A DNA stretch of 26,983 nucleotides from Peptococcaceae bacterium UBA5356 (GCA_002407935.1 DHPU01000013.1:1-26983); one strand, 5' to 3'; shown: positions 5,100 to 14,467, counted from the first letter of the stretch. Notes: a model not told the origin generated them from the letters alone. A program made the numbers and translations.

Positions 5100-7271
5100 T
5101 TGTCTGCTTCGATGGAAATGAGGAAAAGGATAGGAATTGTTTTTTTTGGTGTAGCCGTTGCCTTAGTTGCTTTAGCTATCCGCTTAGTATGGGTACAGTT
5201 CGTTATGGGAGAGGAATTACGCCAAAAGGCGTATGCGACAAGGTTCCGTAATATTGAGGTTAAAGCTAAAAGAGGGATAATTTATGATGCTAAGGGGAGA
5301 CCCTTAGCTATAAGTGTTAGTACGGACTCTTTTTATGCTATTCCCGCCGAGGTCAAAAGATCAAAAAGAGAAAAAGAAATTGCCGAACAAGTGTCAAAAG
5401 TACTTGGACTAGACCAAGAAAAAATTTTAGAATTAATTACGAAGCGCCAGGCCTTTGTTTGGATTCAGCGGCATACCCCGGAGGAAAAGGCGAAGGCTTT
5501 GAAATCTTTAACTTTACCGGCAACAAAGGAATTTCGGGAGACAAAAGGATTACCGGGGATAAAATATGTAGAAGAACCCGAACGCTTTTATCCTAAAGGG
5601 AAGCTGCTGGCTAATGTTTTAGGTTTTGCCGGAATAGATAATCAGGGCTTAGAAGGAATTGAAAAAACCTATGATAAGGTTTTAAGCGGAATTTCCGGAA
5701 CAATTATGGTTGAATTTGATAATAAAGGCCAGGAAATACCTGATGCCTTACAAAAATACATCCCTCCACAGGATGGAAATAGTATCTATCTAACGATTGA
5801 TGAAACTATTCAATATATTGTGGAACGGGAATTGGATGAAATTATGAAATTAAGAAATCCTAAAAAAGCCGGGGCAATCGTGATGGATCCCCAAACGGGC
5901 CGTATCTTGGCTATGGCCATGCGGAACACATTCGATCCTAATGATTATAGCAATTATGAGCAATCTAATAGAAGAAACTCGCTCATTTCCGATGCTTATG
6001 AGCCTGGCTCTACTTTTAAGACAGTAACGATGTCAGGGGCTTTGGATGAAGGAATTGTTAAATTGACAGATCGCTTTTATTGTGGAGGTTTTATACAGGT
6101 GGGGAACAGAAAGGTAAGATGTTGGAAGTCCTCACATGGCAGCCAGAGCTTTATTGAAGGAGTACAAAATTCTTGTAACCCCGTTTTTATTACGGTGGGT
6201 TTGCGTGAAGGGGTGGATGTTTTTTATCGTTATCTAGAGGGTTTTGGATTCGGTAAAAAAACAGGTATTGAACTTCCCGGTGAATTCACGGGAATATTAG
6301 TCAGTAAAAAACTAGCGAAAGAAGCTGATATATATCTGGCTACGATGGCGATGGGACAGGCAAATGCAGTTACTCCTTTACAACTTGTTACGGCCTGTGC
6401 AGCGATGGCGAATGAGGGAAAGCTTATGAAACCACAAATTGTGCAAGAAATTCGTGATCGAGAAGGTAATCTGGTGAAAACCATTGAACCTGAAGTAGTT
6501 CGTCAGGTGATAGCACCGGAAACGGCTCGTCAGGTGATGAGTATTTTGGAGTCTGTAGTAAGTGAGGGAACCGGAAAAAATGCTTATCTGGAAGGATATC
6601 GAGTTGGTGGAAAGACGGGAACAGCTCAAAAAGTCATTCCTGGTGGAAGATATTCCACGAGTGAATATATTGGTTCGTTTTTAGGAGTAGCCCCGGTAAA
6701 TGATCCGAGAATGGTTTGCCTTGTTGTAGTGGATTCGCCACAGGGTGTTTATTATGGAGGGCAAGTGGCAGCACCCGCTTTTAAGAACATTATGCGAGAT
6801 GGGTTACGGTATTTGCAGGTGCAAGCCCAAATTAACCCCGAGAAGATCACCGGAAACAAACAGAAGACCAGGGAGTTACCGAGTTTACTTGGCATGGATA
6901 TCAGTAAGGCCATTAAGGTCTTAAGCAATTATAAATTAAAGGCAGAGGTTGTGGGGAAAGGAACAACTGTTAAAGCGCAACTTCCCTTGGCCGGCACTAA
7001 GGTGGTTGAAGATAGCAAAGTCGTGCTTTATAGCAGTATCCCAGCCAAGGGAGCTGAGCCGGAGACTGTTGTTGTACCTGATTTTACGGGGAAGAATATG
7101 GCTGAGGTTAAAGAGCTGGCGGGGATGTTAAATTTGAATTTTGAAATTCAAGGTAGTGGTGAGGTTGTCCGGCAAGAACCGGAACCGGGGAAGCAGATCC
7201 CCTTGGGCAGTAAAATAAGCATTTATATGGAATCCCGGGTGGAAGACGCTCTGCAACCCATAGGACCTTAG
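5100..7271 (+). CDS. Class B penicillin-binding protein with two PASTA domains
   Basis: A septal DD-transpeptidase that cross-links peptidoglycan, related to FtsI/PbpB and sporulation SpoVD. The 723 residues comprise a short cytoplasmic end, a membrane helix (about 10-32), the PBP dimer domain with RGIIYDAKGRPLA (58-70), the transpeptidase domain with STFK (304-307, nucleophile Ser304), SCN (358-360) and KTGT (505-508), then two PASTA domains (about 592-647 and 657-712). All catalytic motifs are intact. The start is TTG behind GGGGTGAT; ATG 5112 is an alternative and would lose four residues. It is the only PBP in the cluster. B. subtilis has tandem pbpB and spoVD here, and both have PASTA repeats, so I cannot say whether this one serves vegetative division, sporulation or both. 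Confidence 0.95.
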   Translation: MSASMEMRKRIGIVFFGVAVALVALAIRLVWVQFVMGEELRQKAYATRFRNIEVKAKRGIIYDAKGRPLAISVSTDSFYAIPAEVKRSKREKEIAEQVSKVLGLDQEKILELITKRQAFVWIQRHTPEEKAKALKSLTLPATKEFRETKGLPGIKYVEEPERFYPKGKLLANVLGFAGIDNQGLEGIEKTYDKVLSGISGTIMVEFDNKGQEIPDALQKYIPPQDGNSIYLTIDETIQYIVERELDEIMKLRNPKKAGAIVMDPQTGRILAMAMRNTFDPNDYSNYEQSNRRNSLISDAYEPGSTFKTVTMSGALDEGIVKLTDRFYCGGFIQVGNRKVRCWKSSHGSQSFIEGVQNSCNPVFITVGLREGVDVFYRYLEGFGFGKKTGIELPGEFTGILVSKKLAKEADIYLATMAMGQANAVTPLQLVTACAAMANEGKLMKPQIVQEIRDREGNLVKTIEPEVVRQVIAPETARQVMSILESVVSEGTGKNAYLEGYRVGGKTGTAQKVIPGGRYSTSEYIGSFLGVAPVNDPRMVCLVVVDSPQGVYYGGQVAAPAFKNIMRDGLRYLQVQAQINPEKITGNKQKTRELPSLLGMDISKAIKVLSNYKLKAEVVGKGTTVKAQLPLAGTKVVEDSKVVLYSSIPAKGAEPETVVVPDFTGKNMAEVKELAGMLNLNFEIQGSGEVVRQEPEPGKQIPLGSKISIYMESRVEDALQPIGP

Positions 7272-7296
7272 GAAAATTTAGAAAGGAAGGATTTAG

Positions 7297-8802
7297 TTGA
7301 ATCTGAAAGATTTAATTCATAATACAGAGATTTTAGCTTTTGCGGGTGAGCTGGAAAAAGAAATAGGGGAGGTAATTTATGATTCGCGGGAAGTAACTTC
7401 ACATGCTCTTTTTGTAGCTGTTCCCGGATTTAAGACAGATGGGCACCAATTTATTGCTGATGCTTTACAAAGAGGAGTGGCGGCGGTAGTTATTGAAAAT
7501 GAGCAGTATCGCTCTGATCAATATACTTGGGTTCAGGTAGCTAACAGCCGAAAAGCCTTGGCTGATTTAAGCAGTGTTCTTTGTGGTCATCCTAGTCGCT
7601 TTTTGAACGTTATTGGGGTTACGGGTACAAATGGTAAAACTACGACAACTAATCTAATAGCAAAGGTTTTAGAAAACGCTGGTCACCAAGTGGGGCTAAT
7701 CGGGACTATTCAGAATAGAATCGGTCAAGAAATTCTACCGGCTAGTTGTACAACGCCAGAGGCTCCTGATTTGCAAAAACTGTTCAAAACTTTCTTGGAT
7801 AAAGGGGCAGACTATGGGGTTATGGAAGTTAGTTCACATGCTTTAGAATTGCAAAGGGTCAAAAATACGGAATTTGATGTAGTGGTTTTTACGAATTTAA
7901 CGCAAGATCATTTGGATTTTCATCAGAATATGGAAAGTTATTTGGCGGCTAAGGGGAAATTATTTAGCAGTTTGGGACAGCATAGTTATAAAAACCGCAG
8001 AAAATTTGCGATACTCAATGCTGATGATCCTTATGCTGAAGATCTTGCTGAAATAACAAGGGGATCTGTGATCACGTACGGTATCAAGAATGATGCTGAT
8101 GTGAAAGCGGAAAAGGTGAAAATCACGCACAAAGGCGTAGAATATTTCTTGAAATATACGAATCAGGAACTATTGGTGAGGTTAAAGTTAACGGGATTTT
8201 TTAATGTCTATAATTCATTAGCGGCGATAGCTGTAGGATTAGTAGAGGGTATTTCGGTAGAACAGATTATTGCAACATTAGAAAAAACCTCTGGTATACC
8301 GGGACGGTTTGAAAATGTGGATAATGATAGTGACAGTGACGGTAATTATACGGTGATTGTGGATTACTCGCATACTCCTGATAGCTTGAAGAATTGTCTT
8401 AAAACGGCCAGAATGTTTGCGCGAGGACGCGTGATCGTGGTATTTGGTTGTGGCGGAGACAGGGATAGAACCAAACGACCGCTGATGGGAGAAGTGGCAG
8501 GCAGATTAGCCGATTTGTGTCTGGTTACTTCGGATAATCCTCGGTCTGAAGACCCTGAAAAAATTATTGATGAGATTATTCCCGGACTGGCAAGAGGGGT
8601 TGGTAAGCGAGCCTATCTAAGAATAGCTGATAGGAAAGAGGCGATTTTTAGAGCAATTAAAGAAGCTGAGCCGGAGGATGTGGTGATCATTGCTGGGAAA
8701 GGACATGAAGATTATCAAATCATTGGTTCACAGGTAATTCATTTTGATGATCGGGAAGTTGCTAGAGACGCATTACGTCAGACCGGAAAGCGGAAAGATT
8801 AG
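7297..8802 (+). CDS. murE: UDP-MurNAc-L-Ala-D-Glu:meso-DAP ligase MurE
   Basis: The cytoplasmic ATP-dependent ligase adding the third amino acid to the peptidoglycan stem peptide. At 501 residues it is full length, with an N-terminal UDP-binding domain (DSREV at about 29-33), a central ATPase domain with GTNGKTTT (110-117), EVSSHALE (187-194) and the probable carbamylated lysine in YLAAKGK (K219), and a C-terminal domain with DYSHTPDS, GCGGDRDRTKRP and DNPR (413-416). DNPR is the known marker of meso-diaminopimelate specificity, as opposed to lysine. A short acidic insert DNDSDSDG (about 342-349) precedes the C-terminal domain. The start is TTG with AAAGGAAGG seven bases upstream. Confidence 0.97.
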   Translation: MNLKDLIHNTEILAFAGELEKEIGEVIYDSREVTSHALFVAVPGFKTDGHQFIADALQRGVAAVVIENEQYRSDQYTWVQVANSRKALADLSSVLCGHPSRFLNVIGVTGTNGKTTTTNLIAKVLENAGHQVGLIGTIQNRIGQEILPASCTTPEAPDLQKLFKTFLDKGADYGVMEVSSHALELQRVKNTEFDVVVFTNLTQDHLDFHQNMESYLAAKGKLFSSLGQHSYKNRRKFAILNADDPYAEDLAEITRGSVITYGIKNDADVKAEKVKITHKGVEYFLKYTNQELLVRLKLTGFFNVYNSLAAIAVGLVEGISVEQIIATLEKTSGIPGRFENVDNDSDSDGNYTVIVDYSHTPDSLKNCLKTARMFARGRVIVVFGCGGDRDRTKRPLMGEVAGRLADLCLVTSDNPRSEDPEKIIDEIIPGLARGVGKRAYLRIADRKEAIFRAIKEAEPEDVVIIAGKGHEDYQIIGSQVIHFDDREVARDALRQTGKRKD

Positions 8803-8812
8803 GGAGGAACCC

Positions 8813-9736
8813 ATGTTTGGACTTGCTCTGGATAAAATTACTCTTGCCATTCAGGGAAATCTGGCATATGCTGATGAGTGGCCGGAATTTTCGGGTGTAT
8901 GTATCGACACAAAAAAAATAAAGAAAGGTGATCTTTTTATCGCCTTAAAAAACGAGGAAAAATGTGAGCGCAAATTACTAGCAGAGGCTAGATTACAAGG
9001 GGCTGGAGGCGCAATTGTTTCTTCCAGACCAATAGATTTTCCCTTTACTGATTTTCCGCTAATTATCGTGGAAAATCCTCTTAAAGCCTTACAACAATTA
9101 GCGATTGCTCAGCGAAGCCTGTTTAAGGGGCCTGTAGTTGCCCTAACTGGCAGTAAGGGTAAAACTGCTACTAGGGAGTTGCTTGCTGCTTTTTTAAGGC
9201 CGCAGGGATCAGTATTATGCACACAAGGAACCTGTCAATTAGAAGTGAGTTTGCCCTTAACAATGTTGGCTCTCACTAAGGAACACCAGGCGGTGATTGT
9301 AGAATTGGAGAGGCAGGAGCTCGGAGAAATTGACTTTTTTTGTCGGCTGTGTCAACCTACTTATGGGGTGATTACCCAACTGGGGGAGGGGTCTCAAGAT
9401 TTACTGGCTCATCTTCCTGCTAAGGGTGGGCTTGCTTTGAATAATGCTGACAAAAGAGCACTGCGACCTTGGTTGTCCAATGTCCGTTCACCTTTAATCT
9501 GGTTTGGTTTAACGGGTGGAGCGGATATTTTTGCTTACAAGCTTCCTTTAAGGGGAGAACAGGACAGCTATTTCCGACTAAGTTATCAAGACAGAATGGT
9601 TATGGAATTAAAAATCCCTGTTATGGAAGAGAAAAACATCTCTCATTATTTAGCTGCGATAGCTTTGAGCAAACATTTGGGACTTTCCTGGCAGGAAATG
9701 CAAACAATAATTAATGAATTATTTTGGTTGAGATAG
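8813..9736 (+). CDS. Truncated, divergent MurF-like protein
   Basis: Holds the murF place between murE and mraY, but is only 307 residues against about 450 for MurF (UDP-MurNAc-tripeptide:D-Ala-D-Ala ligase). The N-terminal domain (DTKKIKKGDLFIAL at about 32-45; canonical DSR is here DTK) and a central ATPase domain with GSKGKTATRE are recognisable. The frame ends after SWQEMQTIINELFWLR, the junction to the C-terminal domain, so the whole D-Ala-D-Ala-binding part with its NDxYNANPxSM signature is absent. Inside the central domain several conserved sites have drifted: NNEIGLPLT to QLEVSLPLT, the GEAHLE loop to GEGSQD, and the GxHNVxNALAA block to EKNISHYLAA. mraY begins 15 bases later and no remnant lies between. 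ATG 8813 has AGGGAGG nearby and avoids a 59-base overlap with murE that an earlier start would need. Ligase activity is unlikely; whether it is a relic or has a new role is unknown. Confidence 0.8.
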   Translation: MFGLALDKITLAIQGNLAYADEWPEFSGVCIDTKKIKKGDLFIALKNEEKCERKLLAEARLQGAGGAIVSSRPIDFPFTDFPLIIVENPLKALQQLAIAQRSLFKGPVVALTGSKGKTATRELLAAFLRPQGSVLCTQGTCQLEVSLPLTMLALTKEHQAVIVELERQELGEIDFFCRLCQPTYGVITQLGEGSQDLLAHLPAKGGLALNNADKRALRPWLSNVRSPLIWFGLTGGADIFAYKLPLRGEQDSYFRLSYQDRMVMELKIPVMEEKNISHYLAAIALSKHLGLSWQEMQTIINELFWLR

Positions 9737-9751
9737 AGGGGGTTAGATGGC

Positions 9752-10708
9752 GTGCAGAATCTTTTTTCAGCCCTTTTTTTAGCAGCTCTTGTCTGTTTGA
9801 TTTGTGGGCCCTTTCTTATTCCTTTTTTACATAAATTAAAATTTGGACAACAAATTCGTACTGATGGGCCAAGAACACATTTACAAAAAACAGGTACGCC
9901 TACGATGGGCGGAATCATGTTTTTTCTAAGCCTTAGTGTAAGTTTGCTTTTAACGGATGAGTTTACTTCCCGCCTTTGGTTGGTTCTTTTAGTTACCTTA
10001 GGGTATGGTTTAATTGGTTTTTTTGATGATTTTATTAAAGTGATTATGAAACGATCTTTGGGTCTTAAGGCTCGTGAAAAAATCTTGGGGCAGTTGATTT
10101 TAGCAGGTGTGTTTGCCTATGTAGTTGTAGCATATCAGGGAAGAGGCACAGAGGTAATTCTGCCCGGGACGACGATAGGGATAAACTTAGGTTGGTGGTA
10201 TATTCCTTTTGTAATGTTTGTGCTTGTTGGAACCGTAAATGCCGTAAATTTAACTGATGGGTTGGACGGGCTGGCGGCAGGGGTGATGGTTTTTACGTCT
10301 TTAGTGTATTTATTAATCACTAATGCGTGGGGATTAACGGATTTAAGTCTTTTTAGTGCAGCTTTATTAGGAAGTTGTTTGGGCTTTCTTTTTTTTAATA
10401 TGCATCCGGCTCGCCTTTTTATGGGCGATACCGGTTCTTTGGCTTTAGGTGGAGCGATCGGTTCGTTGGCTGTATTGACGAAAACGGAATTGCTTTTGCC
10501 TCTCTTGGGCGGTGTATATGTTCTGGAAACTTTTTCAGTAATTTTGCAAGTACTGTATTATCGTGTTACAGGTGGGAAAAGGCTTTTTTTGATGAGTCCA
10601 CTCCATCATCATTTTGAACTGTTAGGATGGAGTGAGCAGAAGGTCGTCTTGAGTTTTTGGGTTGTTGCGGCTTTTTTTGCGGTGTTGACGGTAGTAATTA
10701 TTTTGTAA
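9752..10708 (+). CDS. mraY: Phospho-N-acetylmuramoyl-pentapeptide transferase MraY
   Basis: An integral membrane enzyme that transfers phospho-MurNAc-pentapeptide to undecaprenyl phosphate, making lipid I. The 318 residues have about ten hydrophobic segments. Hallmarks are GPRTHLQKTGTPTMGG near residue 38, FDDFIKV, NLTDGLDGLAAG (catalytic aspartates), FMGDTGSLALGG and the LHHHFELLGW block near the C-terminus; all are intact. The start is GTG with AGAGGGGGTTAG upstream, 15 bases after the stop of the MurF-like gene. Confidence 0.97.
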   Translation: MQNLFSALFLAALVCLICGPFLIPFLHKLKFGQQIRTDGPRTHLQKTGTPTMGGIMFFLSLSVSLLLTDEFTSRLWLVLLVTLGYGLIGFFDDFIKVIMKRSLGLKAREKILGQLILAGVFAYVVVAYQGRGTEVILPGTTIGINLGWWYIPFVMFVLVGTVNAVNLTDGLDGLAAGVMVFTSLVYLLITNAWGLTDLSLFSAALLGSCLGFLFFNMHPARLFMGDTGSLALGGAIGSLAVLTKTELLLPLLGGVYVLETFSVILQVLYYRVTGGKRLFLMSPLHHHFELLGWSEQKVVLSFWVVAAFFAVLTVVIIL

Positions 10709-10727
10709 GGAAAAGAGGGCTTGGGGT

Positions 10728-12095
10728 ATGTTGAAGAAGGGGAAAAGAGTATTGGTAATAGGAGCAGCCCGTAGTGGTCTGGCGGCCGCGAAATTTCTGG
10801 CAGAACATGGGGCGGTCGTTTTTTTGAATGATCTAAAGAAAAGAGAAGAGCTAGAGGAAGAGTCTCTGCGGCTTTTAGAAGGGTTGGGGGTATGTCTGAT
10901 TCTAGAGAAACATGCTGTTATTGCGGAGTTAAGTCCGGATTTGCTTGTTGTCAGTCCTGGGGTTCCCTTTTCGGCACCACCTCTCTTGGAAGCTAAGAAG
11001 AGCAAGATCCCGGTGTGGAGTGAACTGGAATTGGCTGTGCGTTTTACGACCGCTCCTATTGTTGCTGTAACAGGTACAAATGGCAAGACGACCACCGCTA
11101 CTTTATTGGGGAAAATATTTACGGAGGCTGGACGGAACACTTTTGTCGGAGGGAATATTGGAGTCCCTTTTATTGGTACGGCGGAGAAGATGGGGTGTGA
11201 AGATAGGGTAGTGTTGGAGGCTTCGAGCTTTCAGTTGGAAACAACGCAAACTTTTCAACCTCGGGTAGCGGTAATTTTAAATATTACTCCTGATCATATT
11301 GATCGACATGATACTTATGAGGGCTATCTAAAAGCTAAAAGTAAAATCTTGGCTAATCAGACTGCCCAAGATTGGTTAATTTTGAATAAAGATGATGCGG
11401 AAACAGCGAAATTAGCCGAGCAGGCTAAGGCCAGGGTTCTATTTTTCAGTAGAAAACATATCTTAAAAGAGGGCTTTTGTGTAGAAAATGGGTGGATAAC
11501 CGCAAAAGACGGTGCTCAAGCTATCCACATTTTAAAAGTGGAGGAGCTGGGGATTAAAGGTGGACATAATTTAGAGAATGCTTTGGCGGCAACTGCCGCC
11601 GGTTGGGTAATGGGAGTTGAGGCACAAAGTCTGGCTCACAGCTTACGTATTTTTGCGGGCGTAGCTCATCGCTTAGAGCCGGTTTTAACTTATCAAGGGG
11701 TAAGGTATATTAATGATTCGAAAGGAACGAACCCGGATGCTTCAATTAAGGCACTGGAAGCTTATGAAGAGCCGATTGTCCTGATTGCAGGTGGGAAAAG
11801 CAAAGGAAGTGACTTCTTACCTTTTGCCATGCAAATAAAGGAAAAAGTAAAAGAACTGGTTCTAGTGGGGCAAGCAGCGGGAGAAATTGCGGAAGCCGTA
11901 CAAAAGGTTGGTTATACTAATGTTCATCAGGTGCAGAGCTTTGCAGAGGCTGTAAAGCAGGCCGGTAATCTAGCTAAGGAGGGAGATCTTGTTCTTTTGT
12001 CGCCTGCCTGTGCCAGCTTTGATATGTTTGATAACTATGAGCAGCGGGGCGATGTTTTTAAAGAGCTGGTTCATAATTTGGTAAAATATCAGTAA
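10728..12095 (+). CDS. murD: UDP-MurNAc-L-Ala:D-Glu ligase MurD
   Basis: Adds D-glutamate to UDP-MurNAc-L-alanine in the cytoplasm, using ATP. The 455-residue length is typical. It has a Rossmann-like UDP-binding domain with VIGAARSGLAAAKFL (about 10-24), a central ATPase domain with GTNGKTTT (116-123), EASSFQLETT and NITPDHIDRH, and a C-terminal domain with HRLEPV, NDSKGTNPDASIKAL and LLSPACASFDMFDNYEQRGD. All family motifs are intact. ATG start; the ribosome binding site is only moderate (GAGGGCTTGGGGT). It sits 19 bases after mraY. Confidence 0.97.
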   Translation: MLKKGKRVLVIGAARSGLAAAKFLAEHGAVVFLNDLKKREELEEESLRLLEGLGVCLILEKHAVIAELSPDLLVVSPGVPFSAPPLLEAKKSKIPVWSELELAVRFTTAPIVAVTGTNGKTTTATLLGKIFTEAGRNTFVGGNIGVPFIGTAEKMGCEDRVVLEASSFQLETTQTFQPRVAVILNITPDHIDRHDTYEGYLKAKSKILANQTAQDWLILNKDDAETAKLAEQAKARVLFFSRKHILKEGFCVENGWITAKDGAQAIHILKVEELGIKGGHNLENALAATAAGWVMGVEAQSLAHSLRIFAGVAHRLEPVLTYQGVRYINDSKGTNPDASIKALEAYEEPIVLIAGGKSKGSDFLPFAMQIKEKVKELVLVGQAAGEIAEAVQKVGYTNVHQVQSFAEAVKQAGNLAKEGDLVLLSPACASFDMFDNYEQRGDVFKELVHNLVKYQ

Positions 12096-12110
12096 ATTTG
12101 GGGTGAGTGT

Positions 12111-13199
12111 ATGAGATTAAAAAAAGGGAGGCCTGATTTACTTATATTTTTCGTGACCATGCTGTTATTAGCCATAGGAATAGTGATGGTTTTTAGTGCC
12201 AGTTATTATGATACATTAGACAAAGATCCCTACTATTATCTACGTAAGCAGTTGACGTGGGGCTTACTTGGCTTAGTAGCCATGTTGGTAATGATGAAAA
12301 TTGATTATTTTCGTTTAAAGCCTTATGTTAATCTCGGTTTCGGGATTGCTTTGATAATGTTGATCGTCGTGCTTTTTTTTGAACCGATCAATGGAGCCAG
12401 GCGGTGGATTAACCTTGGCTTTACCAGGATACAGCCTTCCGAAATAATGAAGCTATGTATGGTCTTTTTTATAGCGAAAGGATTAAGCAAGAGAGGATCG
12501 AATATTAAAGATTTGGTTGCCGGGGTAGGACCGTATCTGGTTTTTTTAGGGGTGGTCGGAGCCTTAATTATGATGGAACCGGACTTAGGTACTACTTTGG
12601 TTATTGCCGGAACAACAGGGGTGTTGCTTATTGCGGCGGGGCTAAGCTTGGGCCATTGTTTCTTCCTTTCTTTAACGGGAGTTGCCGGGGTAGGGGGGCT
12701 CATTTTAATGGATCCGACGCGAATTAACCGGATCATTGGTTACTGGGATCCTTGGAGTCATGCCGGTAAAGAAGGTTATCAGCTGATTAATTCGCTTTAT
12801 GCTTTAGGCTCGGGAGGGTTTTTCGGGATGGGTCTGGGCAACAGTAGGCAGAAGTTGGATTATTTACCGGAGCAGCATACGGACTTTATTTTTGCTATTT
12901 TAGGAGAAGAATTGGGCTTTATTGGGGCTATTTTAGTAGTTCTTTTATTCTTTATTTTTGCCTGGAGAGGGTATCGAATTGCGCTTACTTGTCCTGAATC
13001 TTTTGGGTGCCTTTTAGCGGTTGGGATAACGACGATGATTGTTTTGCAGGCTTTTGTCAATATGGGTGTTGTCACAGGACTTCTTCCCGTAACGGGAATA
13101 GCCCTTCCCTTTATTAGTTATGGTGGTTCGTCCTTACTTATCACGATGCTGGGGGTAGGAACACTTTTGAATATTTCTCGTTATAGTCATAGTCCGTAA
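12111..13199 (+). CDS. ftsW: Septal peptidoglycan glycosyltransferase FtsW
   Basis: A SEDS-family polytopic membrane protein that polymerises lipid II at the division site together with its partner class B PBP, here probably the PASTA PBP at 5100. The 362 residues have about ten membrane helices. Family hallmarks are GARRWINLGFTRIQPSEIMK (about 99-118), EPDLGTT, the long external loop containing DPWSHAGKEGYQLINSLYALG, EQHTDFIFAILGEELGF and the C-terminal ISYGGSSLL. GGGGTGA lies seven bases before the ATG. A paralogue such as RodA or SpoVE is possible by sequence alone, but its place in the dcw cluster favours FtsW/SpoVE. Confidence 0.94.
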   Translation: MRLKKGRPDLLIFFVTMLLLAIGIVMVFSASYYDTLDKDPYYYLRKQLTWGLLGLVAMLVMMKIDYFRLKPYVNLGFGIALIMLIVVLFFEPINGARRWINLGFTRIQPSEIMKLCMVFFIAKGLSKRGSNIKDLVAGVGPYLVFLGVVGALIMMEPDLGTTLVIAGTTGVLLIAAGLSLGHCFFLSLTGVAGVGGLILMDPTRINRIIGYWDPWSHAGKEGYQLINSLYALGSGGFFGMGLGNSRQKLDYLPEQHTDFIFAILGEELGFIGAILVVLLFFIFAWRGYRIALTCPESFGCLLAVGITTMIVLQAFVNMGVVTGLLPVTGIALPFISYGGSSLLITMLGVGTLLNISRYSHSP

Positions 13200-13239
13200 G
13201 GTTTATAAAGAGGCGGTGGATGAGGTGAAAGATCAGGCG

Positions 13240-14352
13240 ATGCGGGTAATATTAACAGGCGGTGGCACAGGTGGCCATATCTATCCGGCTGTAGCTATTG
13301 GGCAGGCTATCCAAAAGGAATGGCCCGAGACAGAATTTTTATATATGGGGACAAGAGCGGGTCTGGAAAATAAAATTATCCCGTCAACAAATTTTCCGAT
13401 GGCGGTTATTGATGTGGAGGGTTGGCAAAGAAAATGGTCTTTGCAGGCACTTAAAGCGGGAGGAAAAGCGGTAGGCGCTTTTTTTGCCGCACGTAAAATA
13501 ATTCGTGATTTTGCTCCGCAATTGGTGATTGGTACCGGAGGTTATGTGTGTTTACCTGTGGTATGGGCTGCTGCCCATTTAGGAATTACCACTTTGTTAC
13601 ATGAACAAAACGCCCTGCCCGGTTTAACCAATCGTTTTCTATCCAGCCGGGTGGATCGAGTTTTATTGACTTTTGCTGAAGCAAAGCAGTATTTTCCTGC
13701 TAAGGTTCAGGACAGGCTGTTTGTAACCGGTTTACCTGTAAGACCGGCTATTCTTGAGGTAAAGAGAGAAGAAGGGCTGCATTATTTCGGATTTTCGCCT
13801 GAAAAACTTACTTTGGTAGGAGTCGGTGGATCCAGAGGGGCAAAAAGTATTAATCGGGCTATGCTGGCTGTTTGTCGAAAATTTGCAGAGGATCCCCGTG
13901 TGCAAATTGTGCATCTTACCGGACAGACAGATTTTCAAGAGTTTCAGGAAGAGCTGCAAAGTGCAGGAATAAATTGGGGAAATAATGGGAATGTTATTAT
14001 AAAGCCTTATTTGCATGAAATGGAGTATGCTTTAGCTTGCGCGGATTTGTGTGTGGCTAGGTGTGGAGCTGCTTTTCTGGCTGAAATGACGGCTAAAGGG
14101 ATACCGGGGATTTTAATTCCGTATCCTTATGCAACGGAAAATCATCAGGAATATAATGCACGTGCTTTGGTAGAACAAGGAGCTGCAGAACTGATGCTAG
14201 ATCGAGAATTAACAGGAGCAGGGTTATTGCAAAAGGTTGACGGAATTCTTTTCGAGAGGGAAAAAAGGGTAAAAATGGCTCAAAAGAGTCAGCTGGCAGG
14301 AAAAATAGATGCTCTTGAAAAAATAAAACAAATTATCAAAGAATATAGTTAA
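13240..14352 (+). CDS. murG: UDP-GlcNAc:lipid I GlcNAc transferase MurG
   Basis: A peripheral membrane GT28 glycosyltransferase converting lipid I to lipid II. From ATG 13240 it is 370 residues. The glycine-rich loop RVILTGGGTGGHIYPAVAIG lies at the very N-terminus, and LLHEQNALPGLTNRFL, VGGSRGAKSIN and the donor-binding region CVARCGAAFLAEMTAKGIP, then IPYPYATENHQEYNA, follow in the expected order. An open frame extends upstream to GTG 13216, which has a ribosome binding site too close to it. ATG 13240 has GAGGTGA 11 bases upstream and puts the loop where the family has it, so I prefer it. Confidence 0.95.
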   Translation: MRVILTGGGTGGHIYPAVAIGQAIQKEWPETEFLYMGTRAGLENKIIPSTNFPMAVIDVEGWQRKWSLQALKAGGKAVGAFFAARKIIRDFAPQLVIGTGGYVCLPVVWAAAHLGITTLLHEQNALPGLTNRFLSSRVDRVLLTFAEAKQYFPAKVQDRLFVTGLPVRPAILEVKREEGLHYFGFSPEKLTLVGVGGSRGAKSINRAMLAVCRKFAEDPRVQIVHLTGQTDFQEFQEELQSAGINWGNNGNVIIKPYLHEMEYALACADLCVARCGAAFLAEMTAKGIPGILIPYPYATENHQEYNARALVEQGAAELMLDRELTGAGLLQKVDGILFEREKRVKMAQKSQLAGKIDALEKIKQIIKEYS

Positions 14353-14357
14353 ATAGA

Positions 14358-14408
14358 AGAAGGCAGTTGTGGGAAAAGGACAAGCTGTGAAGACTACTGC
14401 CGGCTTCT
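14358..14408 (+). other. Imperfect hairpin between murG and murC
   Basis: AGAAGGCAGT (14358-14367) can pair with ACTGC (14396-14400) and CTTCT (14404-14408) with a small bulge and a long loop. It may be an attenuator or processing site. Evidence is weak. Confidence 0.3.
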
Positions 14409-14437
14409 TTGTAACACCTTTTCAAAGAATTGCATAT

Positions 14438-14467
14438 ATAGTAAACTACAGAGTAGGCTATTTTTTT
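14438..14467 (+). terminator. Weak terminator-like hairpin upstream of murC
   Basis: ATAG and CTAC (14438-14449) pair with GTAG and CTAT (14453-14461) around an AGA loop with an internal bulge, followed by seven T. It is AT-rich and weak; leaky termination is the most it could do. Confidence 0.3.

Noticed and set aside
5045..5251. Open frame across the ftsL-PBP junction
   Set aside because: It overlaps two well-supported genes in another frame and has no family features.
8744..8812. Earlier start for the MurF-like gene inside murE
   Set aside because: It would overlap murE by 59 bases and has no ribosome binding site, while ATG 8813 follows AGGGAGG.
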